Shown: in pieces, positions 13,375 through 22,438 of the stretch
Numbering within the stretch: the stretch's first letter is position 1
How the letters are laid out: each line of letters starts with the position of its first letter
NCBI RefSeq assembly: GCF_000966195.1
Contig: NZ_LAHL01000045.1
Location: forward strand, 1 to 33,236
DNA from: Domibacillus robiginosus
GTDB taxonomy: Bacteria > Bacillota > Bacilli > Bacillales > Domibacillaceae
Direction: 5' to 3'
DNA: 33,236 nt
Position numbers and translations under genes: made by a program
The notes under the pieces: model-generated
The model's database searches: none
Seen by the model: the letters and a program-made list of their open reading frames with translations, nothing else
What the model was told of the DNA's origin: nothing

Positions 13375-15414
13375 TTAATCGGCGATTATAAAGCTGTTTC
13401 TTCCCCCTTGTTTAGCCCGATACATTGCTTTATCCGCCTGCTGAATCAGCTCTTCTACCGTTTGACCGTGCTGAGGATAAAAAGCAATTCCGATACTGGA
13501 TGTTGTTGTGAATAAGCGGCCTTTAACTTGATAAGGCTGCCTAATCGCTTGAAGAAGGCTGCCGGCAATCTCTCTGGCAGCAGTTGTATCCGTATGAGGT
13601 AGAAGAACCGTAAACTCATCGCCTCCCATTCGCGCCAGAACATCCATTTTACGCAGGCTGCCTTTCAGCCGGTCTGTAAATTGCCTAAGCAGTTCATCGC
13701 CTGCATCATGGCCTAGTGTATCGTTGATCGATTTAAATTTATCCAGGTCCAGATACATGATGCTCATCTCCTGCCTGCTCTGTGCAGCCTTCTTTATAGC
13801 TTGATTAGCTAGTTTCTCGAATAAACGGCGGTTCGGCACGTCTGTCAGCGGGTCATAAAAAGCCATGTGCTCCAGTTTTTCTTCGTAATACTTTCGTTCA
13901 TTAATGTTACGGGAAATGCCGACAAAGCCTTCTAACAAGCTTTGTTCATTCCATATCGGCATGCAAACCGTTTCAAAATACAGCCACTCCCCTAAGCGGC
14001 CTTTTTTCCTGAATTCAACCGTATAAGGGCTCTGATGCTTCACGGCTTTCGCAAACCGGGATACAATTTCCGGCTGATCCTCTTCATGAATAAGGGTAAT
14101 AGCGGGCTGCCCCACATACTCTTCCGGCTTCACGCCTAAAACAGGCTGGTAAGAAGGCGATGCATACGTGATAATGCCCTCAAGATTAAACACGGCAATC
14201 AGATCATTCATATTTTCTGCAATTAAGCGGTACTGCTTTTCACTTTCGTGCAACGCGTTTTTTGCGTTCACTTCTTCTGTAACGTCTTTGCCAATTCCAT
14301 AAACCCCTATGATTTTTCCTTCTACATAAATCGGAATGTTTGTGAAGCTCAAATGAACAACTTCTTTATTCAAATGATACAGGGATACATTATATTCTAC
14401 GCTTTTGCCCTGCTTGGCTTCTTCGTAGCGTTGAAGAACATCTTCAAAAGGGGTAACAAACTCTTCTTCAAAATCTCTTAAGTTCGGTTTTTTTGCACTC
14501 TTTGGCCTTCTTTCAATTATTTTTTCAAAAGCAGGATTTACACTTGTAAAATTCCCTTCTAAATCAAGGGACCAGACCGCATCCTGGTTATGGTCAACTA
14601 ACGAACGATACCGTTCTTCACTTTCACGCAATTCTTTTTCAATATGTTTTTGCTCCGTAATGTCCTTCACAAATGCATAGAGTCCCTGCATTTCACCCTT
14701 CATGATAACAGGCACCTCTTTTACCTGCAGATTAATCCGGCAGCCGTCTTGGCGAAAAAAATAAGATTCGTATTCCTGTGAGCGGCCTTGTAAAACAAGC
14801 CGCCGCAGGCTGTAGATTTTCTCCAGTTCCTCTGGTCCGAACATCTGTATCATCATTTCTCTTAGTTCACGCATTTCCAAATTCGATGAAATCCCCAGCA
14901 TATTTCGAAATGCCTGGTTAACACGAATTAATTTCCGCTCTTTGTTTATAAACAGGACGCCATCAGTATTGTTTTCGATTAATGACTGCCAATGATGTTC
15001 TGCTTCCTGCAGCCGGTCATTTTTTCTTATCAGTGCTTCCTGCTGACGAACGGATTCTGTGATATCCCGGACAACAGCAACAATATAGGCAAGCTCTCCT
15101 TTTTCATTAAACAACGGATCCAGCCGGGTTTCTGAATATACTGTCTTGCCGTCTGGCCCGGGAAACTGATCCCGGTACGTTACTGATTCTCTTTTTTCGA
15201 TGATTCTTTTATATTGCTTCGAGATCAAAGCTTCCCTTTCCGGTTGATCATAAAAAACTTCTCCTATTGTTTTTCCTGCTATTTGTTTAAGTGATAATCC
15301 TAACTGGTTACAGCCTGTTTGATTAGCAAAGACATAGCGCAAAATGTTTTTTTCATCTATCTCCACAATGAACAACATATCAGACAGCTGATCCAGCACC
15401 TCTTGAAAAAACAC
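13375..15414 (-). CDS. Soluble multi-PAS diguanylate cyclase (4 PAS + GGDEF)
   Basis: About 679 residues, no transmembrane helix. Four PAS/PAC units (about 1-120, 135-255, 262-380, 387-507) end in typical PAC linkers such as VVRDITE, FVKDITEQK, GIGKDVTEE and GISRNINERK. They are followed by a GGDEF domain with the intact signature MGGDEF (GGDEF at about 597-601) and an RKMD I-site (588-591). Synthesis of c-di-GMP under control of small-molecule, redox or oxygen cues through the PAS domains is expected; the cue is unknown. GTG at 15414 is preferred because AGGGGAGG precedes it by about 11 bases. A GTG at 15441 in the same frame is the longer alternative but lacks a ribosome binding site. No EAL domain is present. 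Confidence 0.92.
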   Translation of the reverse strand: MFFQEVLDQLSDMLFIVEIDEKNILRYVFANQTGCNQLGLSLKQIAGKTIGEVFYDQPEREALISKQYKRIIEKRESVTYRDQFPGPDGKTVYSETRLDPLFNEKGELAYIVAVVRDITESVRQQEALIRKNDRLQEAEHHWQSLIENNTDGVLFINKERKLIRVNQAFRNMLGISSNLEMRELREMMIQMFGPEELEKIYSLRRLVLQGRSQEYESYFFRQDGCRINLQVKEVPVIMKGEMQGLYAFVKDITEQKHIEKELRESEERYRSLVDHNQDAVWSLDLEGNFTSVNPAFEKIIERRPKSAKKPNLRDFEEEFVTPFEDVLQRYEEAKQGKSVEYNVSLYHLNKEVVHLSFTNIPIYVEGKIIGVYGIGKDVTEEVNAKNALHESEKQYRLIAENMNDLIAVFNLEGIITYASPSYQPVLGVKPEEYVGQPAITLIHEEDQPEIVSRFAKAVKHQSPYTVEFRKKGRLGEWLYFETVCMPIWNEQSLLEGFVGISRNINERKYYEEKLEHMAFYDPLTDVPNRRLFEKLANQAIKKAAQSRQEMSIMYLDLDKFKSINDTLGHDAGDELLRQFTDRLKGSLRKMDVLARMGGDEFTVLLPHTDTTAAREIAGSLLQAIRQPYQVKGRLFTTTSSIGIAFYPQHGQTVEELIQQADKAMYRAKQGGRNSFIIAD

Positions 15415-15441
15415 TTGGATGGCTTCCTCCCCTCTGCTCAC

Positions 15442-16020
15442 AGATTATGATAGAACAATACATATCAAACCAAAATCTACTATTGAATATGCTTATTATC
15501 GCAATGCTCTGTTTTATTTTTTACCCTATTTTAGATTTTTCAAATTGTTATTTAATCTAATAATCTAAAAATTATCTTTCTTCCTTTTTAACCAAGTTTC
15601 TTCTATTATGTAATTAAAGTTACAGCTGATTCGCCCGGGTCCGTTCCTTATTTTTATATCTCACAATGGTAATTACTTCGTTCTTGTGTCTTAATTAAAT
15701 AAGTGAAAAATCTTTTTCAAAAGTTATATGTAAGAAGCCATATAGCTTTTTGATAATTACGTACCCCATATTTATGCAGAAAGGCTGTGTTCCTTATCCT
15801 CGTCGACGGCAAATGATGCTGTTATTCCTTCAAGGAGTACCACTATATGCCCATCAAGGCAGGAAATTAAAACTGGCCTAAAAGGAAGGTTTTACACAAG
15901 CTGTTCAAATTTATTGCTTCGGGGATCGTTTATTTTTATTAAGTTCATGTCCACGCGTCGGGATCCATCCCTATACGAAATTGTTTATGTAGACTTTCCG
16001 CACCCATCCGGGTCTATACA
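15442..16020. other. Long intergenic stretch, no gene recognised
   Basis: About 580 bp. On the plus strand a short open stretch near 15812-15879 gives MMLLFLQGVPLYAHQGRK, but it has no ribosome binding site and I cannot match it to a family. The rest is AT-rich with stops in every frame. It may contain a decayed gene. Confidence 0.4.
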
Positions 16021-16025
16021 CAAGG

Positions 16026-16070
16026 GTTTGAGGGGAGATTACCTCTCAAGGCTTTGGTTTTTGCTATAAT
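16026..16070 (+). promoter_or_regulatory. Hairpin and extended -10 promoter of the methyltransferase gene
   Basis: TTGAGGGG and CCTCTCAA form an 8-bp stem (one G-T) around AGATTA and are followed by a T-rich tract. Directly after lies TG-C-TATAAT (16062-16070), an extended -10 element without a clear -35, 45 bp before the ATG. The hairpin may terminate upstream transcription. Confidence 0.5.
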
Positions 16071-16114
16071 GACCACTATGCAGCTTTCACCTTTAATAAA
16101 TAGGGGAGTGGATT

Positions 16115-16711
16115 ATGGAAAATAACGTTTTTGAACAGATGGCAAAAAGATATGATACAGAAGAAAGAATCCAATTAGCTAAAGTGATCGTCAAGGAAGT
16201 AAGATCAGAATTACAAAATAGCAAATCAAACTCTTTATTAGATTATGGGAGTGGTACTGGTTTAATTAGTTTAGAATTATCTGACCTAGTAGAGTCTATT
16301 TTGCTGGTAGATTCATCAAAACAAATGCTGGAGATTGCGGAAGCTAAAATTTCCCGCAAAGGACTGACCAATTCAAAAGTACTTTATTCAGATTTCACCC
16401 AAGACACTCCTGAACTTAAGGCAGACATCGTTTTAATGTCACTCGTCCTTCTTCATATTCCGGATACTAAAAGAATTCTACAAGAATTGTTCAACCTTTT
16501 ATATGATGGCGGCAAGCTAATCGTGGTTGATTTTGATAAAAATGATAAAATCAACCACCCGAAAGTTCATAACGGTTTTTTACATGAAGAACTGAAAAAA
16601 ACATTATCCGAAGTTGGATTTACATCAATTGAAATGAAGACCTTCCACCATGGTCATCGTATTTTTATGAATCAAGATGCTTCAATGTTTATAAGTAGCA
16701 GTATAAAGTAA
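16115..16711 (+). CDS. Class I SAM-dependent methyltransferase
   Basis: A 198-residue soluble enzyme with the Rossmann-type SAM fold. Motif I is LLDYGSGTGLISLEL (41-55), the acidic end of strand 2 is LLVDSSKQML, motif III/post-I is around YSDFTQD, and motif IV is ADIVLMSLVLLHI, followed by LLYDGGKLIVVDF. This is the Methyltransf_11/25 layout used for small-molecule methylation. The substrate cannot be deduced. ATG 16115 follows GGGGAG by 8 bases. The VOC-family gene begins 50 bp downstream, so the two may be co-transcribed, ending at the hairpin at 17209. Confidence 0.9.
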   Translation: MENNVFEQMAKRYDTEERIQLAKVIVKEVRSELQNSKSNSLLDYGSGTGLISLELSDLVESILLVDSSKQMLEIAEAKISRKGLTNSKVLYSDFTQDTPELKADIVLMSLVLLHIPDTKRILQELFNLLYDGGKLIVVDFDKNDKINHPKVHNGFLHEELKKTLSEVGFTSIEMKTFHHGHRIFMNQDASMFISSSIK

Positions 16712-16761
16712 TTTCCGAATTTTGTTTCTTAGTCCATACATTAAAGGAGGCAAAAAACAGC

Positions 16762-17145
16762 ATGAAAATCATTGTTACCAGTGTATTCGTACAAGATCAA
16801 GACAAGGCACTTGCGTTTTATACAAAAACGCTGGGCTTTGTAAAAAAGCACGATGTTCCCACCGGAGAATTTAGATGGATAACGCTTGTTTCTCCCGGCG
16901 ATCAAAACGGTACCGAGCTGTTGCTTGAACCGAATGTCCATCCGGCTGCGCAGGAATACCAAAAGAGCATATTCGCTGAAGGTATCCCAGCAACAATGTT
17001 TGGCGTCGCAAATATTCATAAAGAGTACGAACGATTATTGGAAAACGGTGTGAAGTTTACTATGGAGCCTACAAAAGCAGGTGAAGTCACAATAGCTGTC
17101 TTCGACGATACGTGTGGCAATCTTATTCAGCTCATACAGAATTAA
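16762..17145 (+). CDS. VOC (glyoxalase/bleomycin-resistance) superfamily protein
   Basis: A 127-residue protein with two beta-alpha-beta-beta-beta repeats. The first is SVFVQDQDKALAFYTKTLGF with WITLVSP and GTELLLEP. The second is ATMFGVANIHKEYERLLENG with FTMEPTKAGEVTIAVFDDTC and GNLIQLIQ. The closing GNLIQL and the glutamate in ELLLEP fit a metal site. Such single-domain proteins range from glyoxalases to antibiotic-binding proteins, and no specific activity can be assigned. AAAGGAGG precedes ATG 16762. Confidence 0.9.
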   Translation: MKIIVTSVFVQDQDKALAFYTKTLGFVKKHDVPTGEFRWITLVSPGDQNGTELLLEPNVHPAAQEYQKSIFAEGIPATMFGVANIHKEYERLLENGVKFTMEPTKAGEVTIAVFDDTCGNLIQLIQN

Positions 17146-17208
17146 CTTTATGTCGAACTAGTTGTTCAGTAAAAGATTTGACCAACTATTAAATAACAAA
17201 TTTATATT

Positions 17209-17236
17209 AACCCTGTCTTAATTTTAAGGCAGGGTT
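17209..17236 (+). terminator. Terminator after the methyltransferase-VOC genes
   Basis: AACCCTG-TCTTA pairs with TAAGG-CAGGGTT across AATTT, an 11-12-bp stem with one mismatch, followed by GTACATTTTAT. The T-tract is modest. Confidence 0.6.
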
Positions 17237-17427
17237 GTACATTTTATATACATTCACTCCAAGCATCGGGTAACGTTAGAGAAAGAAGATTATTAAAAAT
17301 GTCGATTTTACCTGATATGAAGGCATTGGCTTTTTTTATGGATAAAACTTTGTTGCCGTTGTAAATCCGCATTTTCCTAACGCTGCCCTATATTCAAAAT
17401 CTTTTGTCCGGGGTTTATAGTAACTTT

Positions 17428-18252
17428 TTAATTAGATATATCTTCAAATTCATCCATATTTTTACTTATTTCAGATTGTGTTTTCATTACTTCTTTTTGT
17501 GATTTTTCGTTTATATCACTAACCGCCGATACTCCTTTTGTAATGCTTTCTATATTTGAGTTCACTTGTTCAATCGCTGTATTCACATGGCCGGCTAATT
17601 TTCGTACTTCTTCTGCCACTATAGCAAAACCACGTCCGTGTTCTCCTGCTCTTGCTGCTTCGATAGCTGCATTTAAAGCTAGGATATTGGTTTGTAAAGA
17701 GATATCTCGTATCTTCTCAGCTGTATCACTTATTAGAGCAACCTGTTCCTTTAATGATTGAAACGCCTTCATGTTCTCTTTAGCATTTTCATTAATCACG
17801 TTTCCTAAATTGATAGACAAGTCTTTTAGTTGAGAAACAATTTTAATTCCTCTGTCTTCACGTTCTGTTATATCCGTTGCAATTTTAAGTACAGCCGTTA
17901 CTTTTCCTTCTTCATTTTGAACAGGGATGTACGTAGCTTCAAACCAAAGCAGGCTCCCCTTTTTATCAACTCTTTGAATTTTCCCTTGATGCTTTATTCC
18001 TTTTTCAAGCTTCATCCATAATTCTTTATATTCTCTGCTATTCACGAAATCTGTCGTACAAAACTGCCTGTGCGCCTTGCCTTTCATCTCATGCAATGAA
18101 TATCCTAAAGCTTTTGCAAAGTTTTCATTTGCCCAAATAACTTCTTTGTTTAAGTTGAATTCTACCATTCCTACATTAGATTCTAATGCAGCCACAACAG
18201 ATACCGGATCTAGTACTTGCGTGCTTACATGAGCACATAAAAGAGTGTTCAT
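17428..18252 (-). CDS. Soluble PAS-domain methyl-accepting chemotaxis transducer under a c-di-GMP riboswitch
   Basis: A 274-residue cytosolic receptor. A PAS/PAC unit covers about 14-131 ([20 protein letters not shown] ... [29 protein letters not shown]). It is followed by a short MCP signalling domain whose hairpin [20 protein letters not shown] with [12 protein letters not shown] (189-220) is the conserved CheA/CheW contact tip. There are no transmembrane segments, and the helical bundle is much shorter than in full-length MCPs (about 130 residues after the PAS). Sensing of redox or oxygen by the PAS is plausible but unproven. GTG/ATG choice is clear: AAAGGGGGA lies 8 bases before ATG 18252. 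The leader contains a sigma-A promoter, a class I c-di-GMP riboswitch and a terminator, so expression should respond to cyclic di-GMP. Confidence 0.9.
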   Translation of the reverse strand: MNTLLCAHVSTQVLDPVSVVAALESNVGMVEFNLNKEVIWANENFAKALGYSLHEMKGKAHRQFCTTDFVNSREYKELWMKLEKGIKHQGKIQRVDKKGSLLWFEATYIPVQNEEGKVTAVLKIATDITEREDRGIKIVSQLKDLSINLGNVINENAKENMKAFQSLKEQVALISDTAEKIRDISLQTNILALNAAIEAARAGEHGRGFAIVAEEVRKLAGHVNTAIEQVNSNIESITKGVSAVSDINEKSQKEVMKTQSEISKNMDEFEDISN

Positions 18253-18286
18253 CCAAAAATCCCCCTTTAATATATGTTATATATAC

Positions 18287-18314
18287 AAAAAAGCCCACCA
18301 AAAGAATGGCAGGC
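18287..18314 (-). terminator. Expression-platform terminator of the c-di-GMP riboswitch
   Basis: On the minus strand GCCTGCCA pairs with TGGTGGGC (8 bp, two wobble pairs) across TTCTTT, then T6. It lies between the riboswitch aptamer and the transducer's ribosome binding site, so it can terminate transcription before the gene. Confidence 0.8.
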
Positions 18315-18377
18315 ACATCAAATAAGGAGTTTCCTGTTTTATGTTAAAACAATTCCTTTTTCAAATTATCCACTTCT

Positions 18378-18465
18378 TTCGGTAACCCGGCGATCATAGC
18401 TTCATAAAACCGTAGACCCGTAGCTTTGCGTCCTTACCTTTCGATAAGTTTGCCATTATCGTAGA
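18378..18465 (-). ncRNA. Cyclic di-GMP-I (GEMM-I) riboswitch
   Basis: On the minus strand the aptamer core reads ATAATGGCAAACTTATCGAA, then AGGTAAGGACGCAAAGCTAC, GGGTCTACGG, a variable arm, and GCCGGGTTACCGA. These are the hallmark blocks of class I c-di-GMP riboswitches: GGCAAAC, a CGAAAG tetraloop-type hairpin (GNRA family), GGACGCAAAGC, a CGGGTCT segment, and GCCGGGTTACC as the tetraloop-receptor/closing side. It lies between a consensus promoter (18535-18507) and a terminator (18314-18287) ahead of a PAS-MCP gene. Whether ligand binding turns the gene on or off cannot be decided by eye; transcription control is likely given the terminator. Confidence 0.92.
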
Positions 18466-18506
18466 ACTATATGATAGGTATTTATTGTCATAGTGCTTAT
18501 GTCATG

Positions 18507-18535
18507 ATTATATATTCGTCTGGATATCTTTTCAA
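18507..18535 (-). promoter_or_regulatory. Sigma-A promoter of the riboswitch-transducer transcript
   Basis: On the minus strand TTGAAA (18535-18530), a 17-nt spacer and a perfect TATAAT (18512-18507). The aptamer begins about 35 nt after the expected start site. Confidence 0.85.
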
Positions 18536-19010
18536 GACTATTTTAAAATTGGATATCGCCTTACTGTTATTGATAGATAAACGCCTATGTTAGAGCAACC
18601 ACTTAGAGAAAGTATGTCAATAAGAAATACGGAGCTATGTAAGTTAAATTGAGCTTTTTACATCGTTTAGTATGAGAAGAGAATGCCTTTAAAAAAGCAG
18701 CGTAATGAGCTGCGGGCTGGCGGCTGCGCTTGTTGCTTTTTAGAAAAAAAGCGACCATGAAGAATGGATACTGACTCTCGATTCCTTTTGATTAGAGAAG
18801 AAAAGCGAGCCTGTTTGACACCTGCCGCTATTCCATTGTCTGAGCTAAGCGCTGTTCTCATATGCTTTTTCTGAAAAGAATTTTATAAAATCATTGATTC
18901 AACTTATATAGTTTTAAAAAAGCAGCTCTATATAGGACAAGTAACGAAAACACGAAGGATACAGAAAGTACGCTTCTGGTCCGAAGCAGTGCCAGGGCTG
19001 TAAAAACGCT
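18536..19010. other. Intergenic stretch with a minus-strand terminator, no convincing gene
   Basis: Two short open frames on the minus strand (18667-18861 and 18891-19073) overlap terminator hairpins, have no recognisable domain and look spurious. At 18690-18713 a minus-strand hairpin GCAGC-TCATTAC-GCTGC with T6 is a good terminator without an identifiable gene in front of it. Confidence 0.45.
18690..18713 (-). terminator. Orphan minus-strand terminator
   Basis: GCAGC (18713-18709) and GCTGC (18701-18697) enclose TCATTAC and are followed by TTTTTT. Nearly the same hairpin (AGCAGC-CCATTAC-GCTGCT) stands behind the TetR gene at 25643-25668. Confidence 0.6.
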
Positions 19011-19061
19011 TAAAAAAAGACAAAGCAGCCCCAAATCAGAAATTTGAGAACCACTTTGTCT
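19011..19061 (-). terminator. Terminator of the RND pump gene
   Basis: On the minus strand AGACAAAG pairs with CTTTGTCT, with an inner CAAA/TTTG pairing, and is followed by T7. It lies 66 bp past the stop codon of the RND gene. Confidence 0.8.
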
Positions 19062-19126
19062 ACAATTTTGCATTCAGTCTGCCTCTCAATCAAGAGATTG
19101 ATGGCTGCCAGTAACAGATATGAAAC

Positions 19127-22100
19127 TTAATTTTCTTCCACTTCTTTACGATTCTTCTTAAATATTTTTGAAAGTACTTCATATACAATTGGTACAATTA
19201 ATAGTGTTAAAATCGTGGAGGACGTTAAACCACCAATTACTGTGATGGCTAATCCTTTTGAAATAAGGCCCGAACCACCAGCACCAAATACCATCGGTGC
19301 CATAGCCCCGATTGTAGCAATGGCTGTCATTAAAATTGGACGCAGTCTTGTTGCCCCTGCTTCAATAATCGCCTCACGGATGGACATCCCTTCGCGTTCC
19401 ATATGAATGATACGGTCTACGAGAACAATGGCGTTTGTTACAACGATACCAATTAACATCAGCAGACCCATCATGACAGATACAGAAATTGTCTCACCGG
19501 CTATCCATAGCCCTACGAAGGAACCAATCACTGCAAATGGCAACGAGAATAGGATAGCAAATGGTGCTACACCTTCACGGAATGTTACAACCAGAATAAA
19601 GTAAACAATGAGAACTGCTGCCAGCATCGCTACCCCTAGCTGTGTAAATGTCTCTTGCATATCAGCTGCTACACCAGCAACACCTGTTGTTACTCCATCA
19701 GGCAAATCAAGATCATTGATTTTTTCATCGGCTTCAGATGTTGCTGCAGATACATCATCAGTCGTTACTGTTCCAGAAACAGTAGAGTAGTATTCTCCTT
19801 CACTACGCGCCAATGTATTATAGGTCGTACCTTCATCCACTGTTACGAGCTCGGATAACGACATTGTCGAGCCTGCAGCAGTTGGAATTGGTGTTTCTAA
19901 TAGTTCATCGATTGATGTAGCATCCGTTTTCGCTTCACGTTGAACAATTACGTCTATTTCTTCTCCATCATTTTCCACGGTTGTCAGCACTTCTTCAGAA
20001 CCTGTAGAGGATAATGCCCCGACGATTTGTCCTGTTGTTAAACCATATTGCAGCACATGCTCTTGTTCCACTTTTAGCACATGTTCAACATATGGATTTT
20101 CCATGTCAGATTCAACATCTTCCAGATTTTCTACTTCATTTAAGGCTTCTTCCACCTGGCTGACCGCCTCATTTAAATCATCTAAATCTTCACTATATAA
20201 TGTATAGCTTACTTCATTTGATGACATTCCTCCCATCCCTGCCATATCTTGCGATTTCCATTCACCAGATTGGTCAAGGTTAAATACATAATTCTCAACT
20301 TCCTCTTTCACTTCAGAGAAGTTTTCTGTATTTTCATCAAAGAATAGATACATTAACGCGCCGGTTCCGCCACCCATCATCATTGTGGAAGCATCAGCAC
20401 TGTCACTATTGTTGAAAGATAACTGAACAGTTTCGAGATCGTCACGCTTCATTAATTCTTGTTCGACTTCTTCAAGGTTTTCTAACGTTTCTTCCTCAAG
20501 CTCACCTGTGGCCGGTGTATAGGTTAAATAGATCGTTTTTTCTTCTTCAGATCCCATAAAACTAAAGCCAATCAGCGGCGTTAAAGCTAGTGATCCAGCA
20601 AGTAATATTACTGAAATTAAGGACGTGATTATTTTGTGATTCAATGCTTTTCTTAAAACGCCTTTATACCACTTTGCCAGCTTTCCAACCTCTTCGTGCT
20701 TTGATGCTTTTTTCTGTCCGTATAAATTCTTACGGAACAAGAAATGTGATAGTGCCGGTACGATTGTAATCGCAACAAGTAGAGAGGCACCTAAAGCAAA
20801 TGTCATTGTCAGAGCAAATGGCTGGAATAACTCGCCAACCATTCCGCCAACAAACATAAGTGGTGCGAAGACCGCAACCGTTACAAGTGTTGAGGAAAGG
20901 ATTGGTTTAAACATTTCAATTGTCGCTTCACGAATTAGTGCACGGCCTCGAAGCTTTTCTTCTTCAAGATGCATTCTTCTATAAATATTTTCCACAACGA
21001 CAATCGAGTCATCAATAACCCGGCCAATGGCGACCGTCATGGCACCTAACGTCATAATGTTTAACGTAATACCGAGCCAGTTTAGTAGCAAAAATGCCAT
21101 AAAAATAGAAACTGGAATCGATATAATTGAAATAATGGTTGATTTGATATCACGCAGGAATAATAAAATGATGATGACCGCGAACAAACCACCGAGCAGT
21201 GCTTTTTCGATCATCGTGAAAACTGAATCTTCGATTGGTTCTCCCTGGTCCAATGTTACATCAATAGCCAGACCATCAATGGCCTTTTCTTCTTCCGCTA
21301 TTACACCTTTAATTGCATTAACAACTTCAACCGTGTTTGCCTCTTGTCCCTTTGTTACCTGGATAGAAATGGCTTCTTCTCCATTTGTACGAGAAATAGA
21401 CTGTACTTTACCCACTGTTTCAATGGCTGCAATATCACCCAGGGTAACAAAAGGATTTGGATTTTCCGCTGATGGTTTTACCGAAATTAACAGCTCTCTT
21501 AATTCTTCAACGGTTTTAATGTCGCCATCAACTGCGACAGCCTGTTCCCCTTCTTCATACTCTTGCAGTCCAAGGGATAGCGCCATATCACTTGCCTGAA
21601 CCATTTGTTTAACAGTGTCTTCTGTTAACCCCAGTTCTTTCATTCTTGCCTGGTTATATGTAAAATGGATCTCCTCAATATGCTGGCCAGTTAAACTTGC
21701 TGACCCAACGCCTTCAATATTTTCTATTTTTGGAAGAATGGTTTCTTCAACAGTTGATGATAAGTCAACAATATCTTCCTCTGTACTGCTTATCGATAAA
21801 GCTAAAACAGGCATCATGTCCATGCCAAGCGTCATAATCGATGGCTCTTCCGCATCTTCCGGTAGAGTAATATTATCTAACGCTGCTTCGAGTTCTCGTT
21901 TTTTCTCATCCATATCTACGCCATACTCGTATTCGATTTGTACTTGCGCAACGTTTGCAGATGAGTTTGAATAAACTGCGGCAACATCCTCAAGCCCCTC
22001 GATATTCTGCTCCATCGGTATCGATATTTCATCCATTACCTGTTCAGCGGTTGCACCCGGATAAACGTCCATGACAATCAAATAGGGAATGGATACATCC

Positions 22101-22216
22101 GGAATACTTTCCATTTTCATTTTTGTCCCGGAATACACACCGGCAACCGTGATAATGATGGTCAATAACCATACAGCCAGTTTATTTTGCAGGACGAAAT
22201 TAACTAAACTTTTCAA
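19127..22216 (-). CDS. swrC: RND-family efflux pump, SwrC (YerP)-like
   Basis: A 1029-residue inner-membrane proton antiporter of the AcrB/HAE type. It shows the classic layout: N-terminal TM1 (11-30), a large extracytoplasmic porter loop (about 35-335), TM2-6, a second loop (about 555-850) and TM8-12. TM4 holds the proton-relay pair D402-D403 in GRVIDDSIVVVENIYRR. The start LQNKLAVWLLTIIITVAGVY and the second loop rich in Glu/Asp are as in SwrC of B. subtilis, which gives surfactin resistance and swarming. TTG 22216 is the start, with GGAAGGTG 7 bases upstream. It is divergent from a YerO-like TetR gene, with operators between. Symbol by similarity and synteny. Confidence 0.88.
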   Translation of the reverse strand: MKSLVNFVLQNKLAVWLLTIIITVAGVYSGTKMKMESIPDVSIPYLIVMDVYPGATAEQVMDEISIPMEQNIEGLEDVAAVYSNSSANVAQVQIEYEYGVDMDEKKRELEAALDNITLPEDAEEPSIMTLGMDMMPVLALSISSTEEDIVDLSSTVEETILPKIENIEGVGSASLTGQHIEEIHFTYNQARMKELGLTEDTVKQMVQASDMALSLGLQEYEEGEQAVAVDGDIKTVEELRELLISVKPSAENPNPFVTLGDIAAIETVGKVQSISRTNGEEAISIQVTKGQEANTVEVVNAIKGVIAEEEKAIDGLAIDVTLDQGEPIEDSVFTMIEKALLGGLFAVIIILLFLRDIKSTIISIISIPVSIFMAFLLLNWLGITLNIMTLGAMTVAIGRVIDDSIVVVENIYRRMHLEEEKLRGRALIREATIEMFKPILSSTLVTVAVFAPLMFVGGMVGELFQPFALTMTFALGASLLVAITIVPALSHFLFRKNLYGQKKASKHEEVGKLAKWYKGVLRKALNHKIITSLISVILLAGSLALTPLIGFSFMGSEEEKTIYLTYTPATGELEEETLENLEEVEQELMKRDDLETVQLSFNNSDSADASTMMMGGGTGALMYLFFDENTENFSEVKEEVENYVFNLDQSGEWKSQDMAGMGGMSSNEVSYTLYSEDLDDLNEAVSQVEEALNEVENLEDVESDMENPYVEHVLKVEQEHVLQYGLTTGQIVGALSSTGSEEVLTTVENDGEEIDVIVQREAKTDATSIDELLETPIPTAAGSTMSLSELVTVDEGTTYNTLARSEGEYYSTVSGTVTTDDVSAATSEADEKINDLDLPDGVTTGVAGVAADMQETFTQLGVAMLAAVLIVYFILVVTFREGVAPFAILFSLPFAVIGSFVGLWIAGETISVSVMMGLLMLIGIVVTNAIVLVDRIIHMEREGMSIREAIIEAGATRLRPILMTAIATIGAMAPMVFGAGGSGLISKGLAITVIGGLTSSTILTLLIVPIVYEVLSKIFKKNRKEVEEN

Positions 22217-22281
22217 TACATGACACCTTCCTCTTTCCCTTCAAATAAGGTTGACAACTCTGATATAATGAAACTATTCTT

Positions 22282-22330
22282 TGACCAGTTAGTCATAACT
22301 AATATAACTGACCGTCCAGTCATACGTCAA
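22282..22330. promoter_or_regulatory. Promoter and two TetR-type operators for the RND pump
   Basis: TGACCAGTTAGTCA (22282-22295) and TGACCGTCCAGTCA (22309-22322) are two related palindromes 27 bp apart, start to start. On the minus strand TTGACG (22330-22325), a 17-nt spacer and TTATAT (22307-22302) form a promoter whose spacer contains the second operator. Repression of the pump by the divergent TetR protein is the natural reading. Confidence 0.78.
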
Positions 22331-22365
22331 CTTTTGATTGTTTATATCGTGTGAAAATACGGATT

Positions 22366-22373
22366 GATATAAT
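22366..22373 (+). promoter_or_regulatory. Possible promoter -10 of the tetR gene
   Basis: TG-A-TATAAT (22365-22373) is an extended -10 element 66 bp before the ATG; no good -35 is seen. Confidence 0.4.
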
Positions 22374-22438
22374 AAAAGATTCAAATTTTATTCAAAAAAG
22401 AATAGAGGGCTGGATTTGAAATTACGGAGGGATTTTAT

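Noticed and set aside
18667-19073. Two short minus-strand open frames
   Set aside because: They run through terminator hairpins, have no good ribosome binding sites and show no recognisable domain.
21027-21974. Long plus-strand open frames of 190 and 119 codons
   Set aside because: They are shadows of the RND pump gene on the minus strand, which has full-length family motifs.
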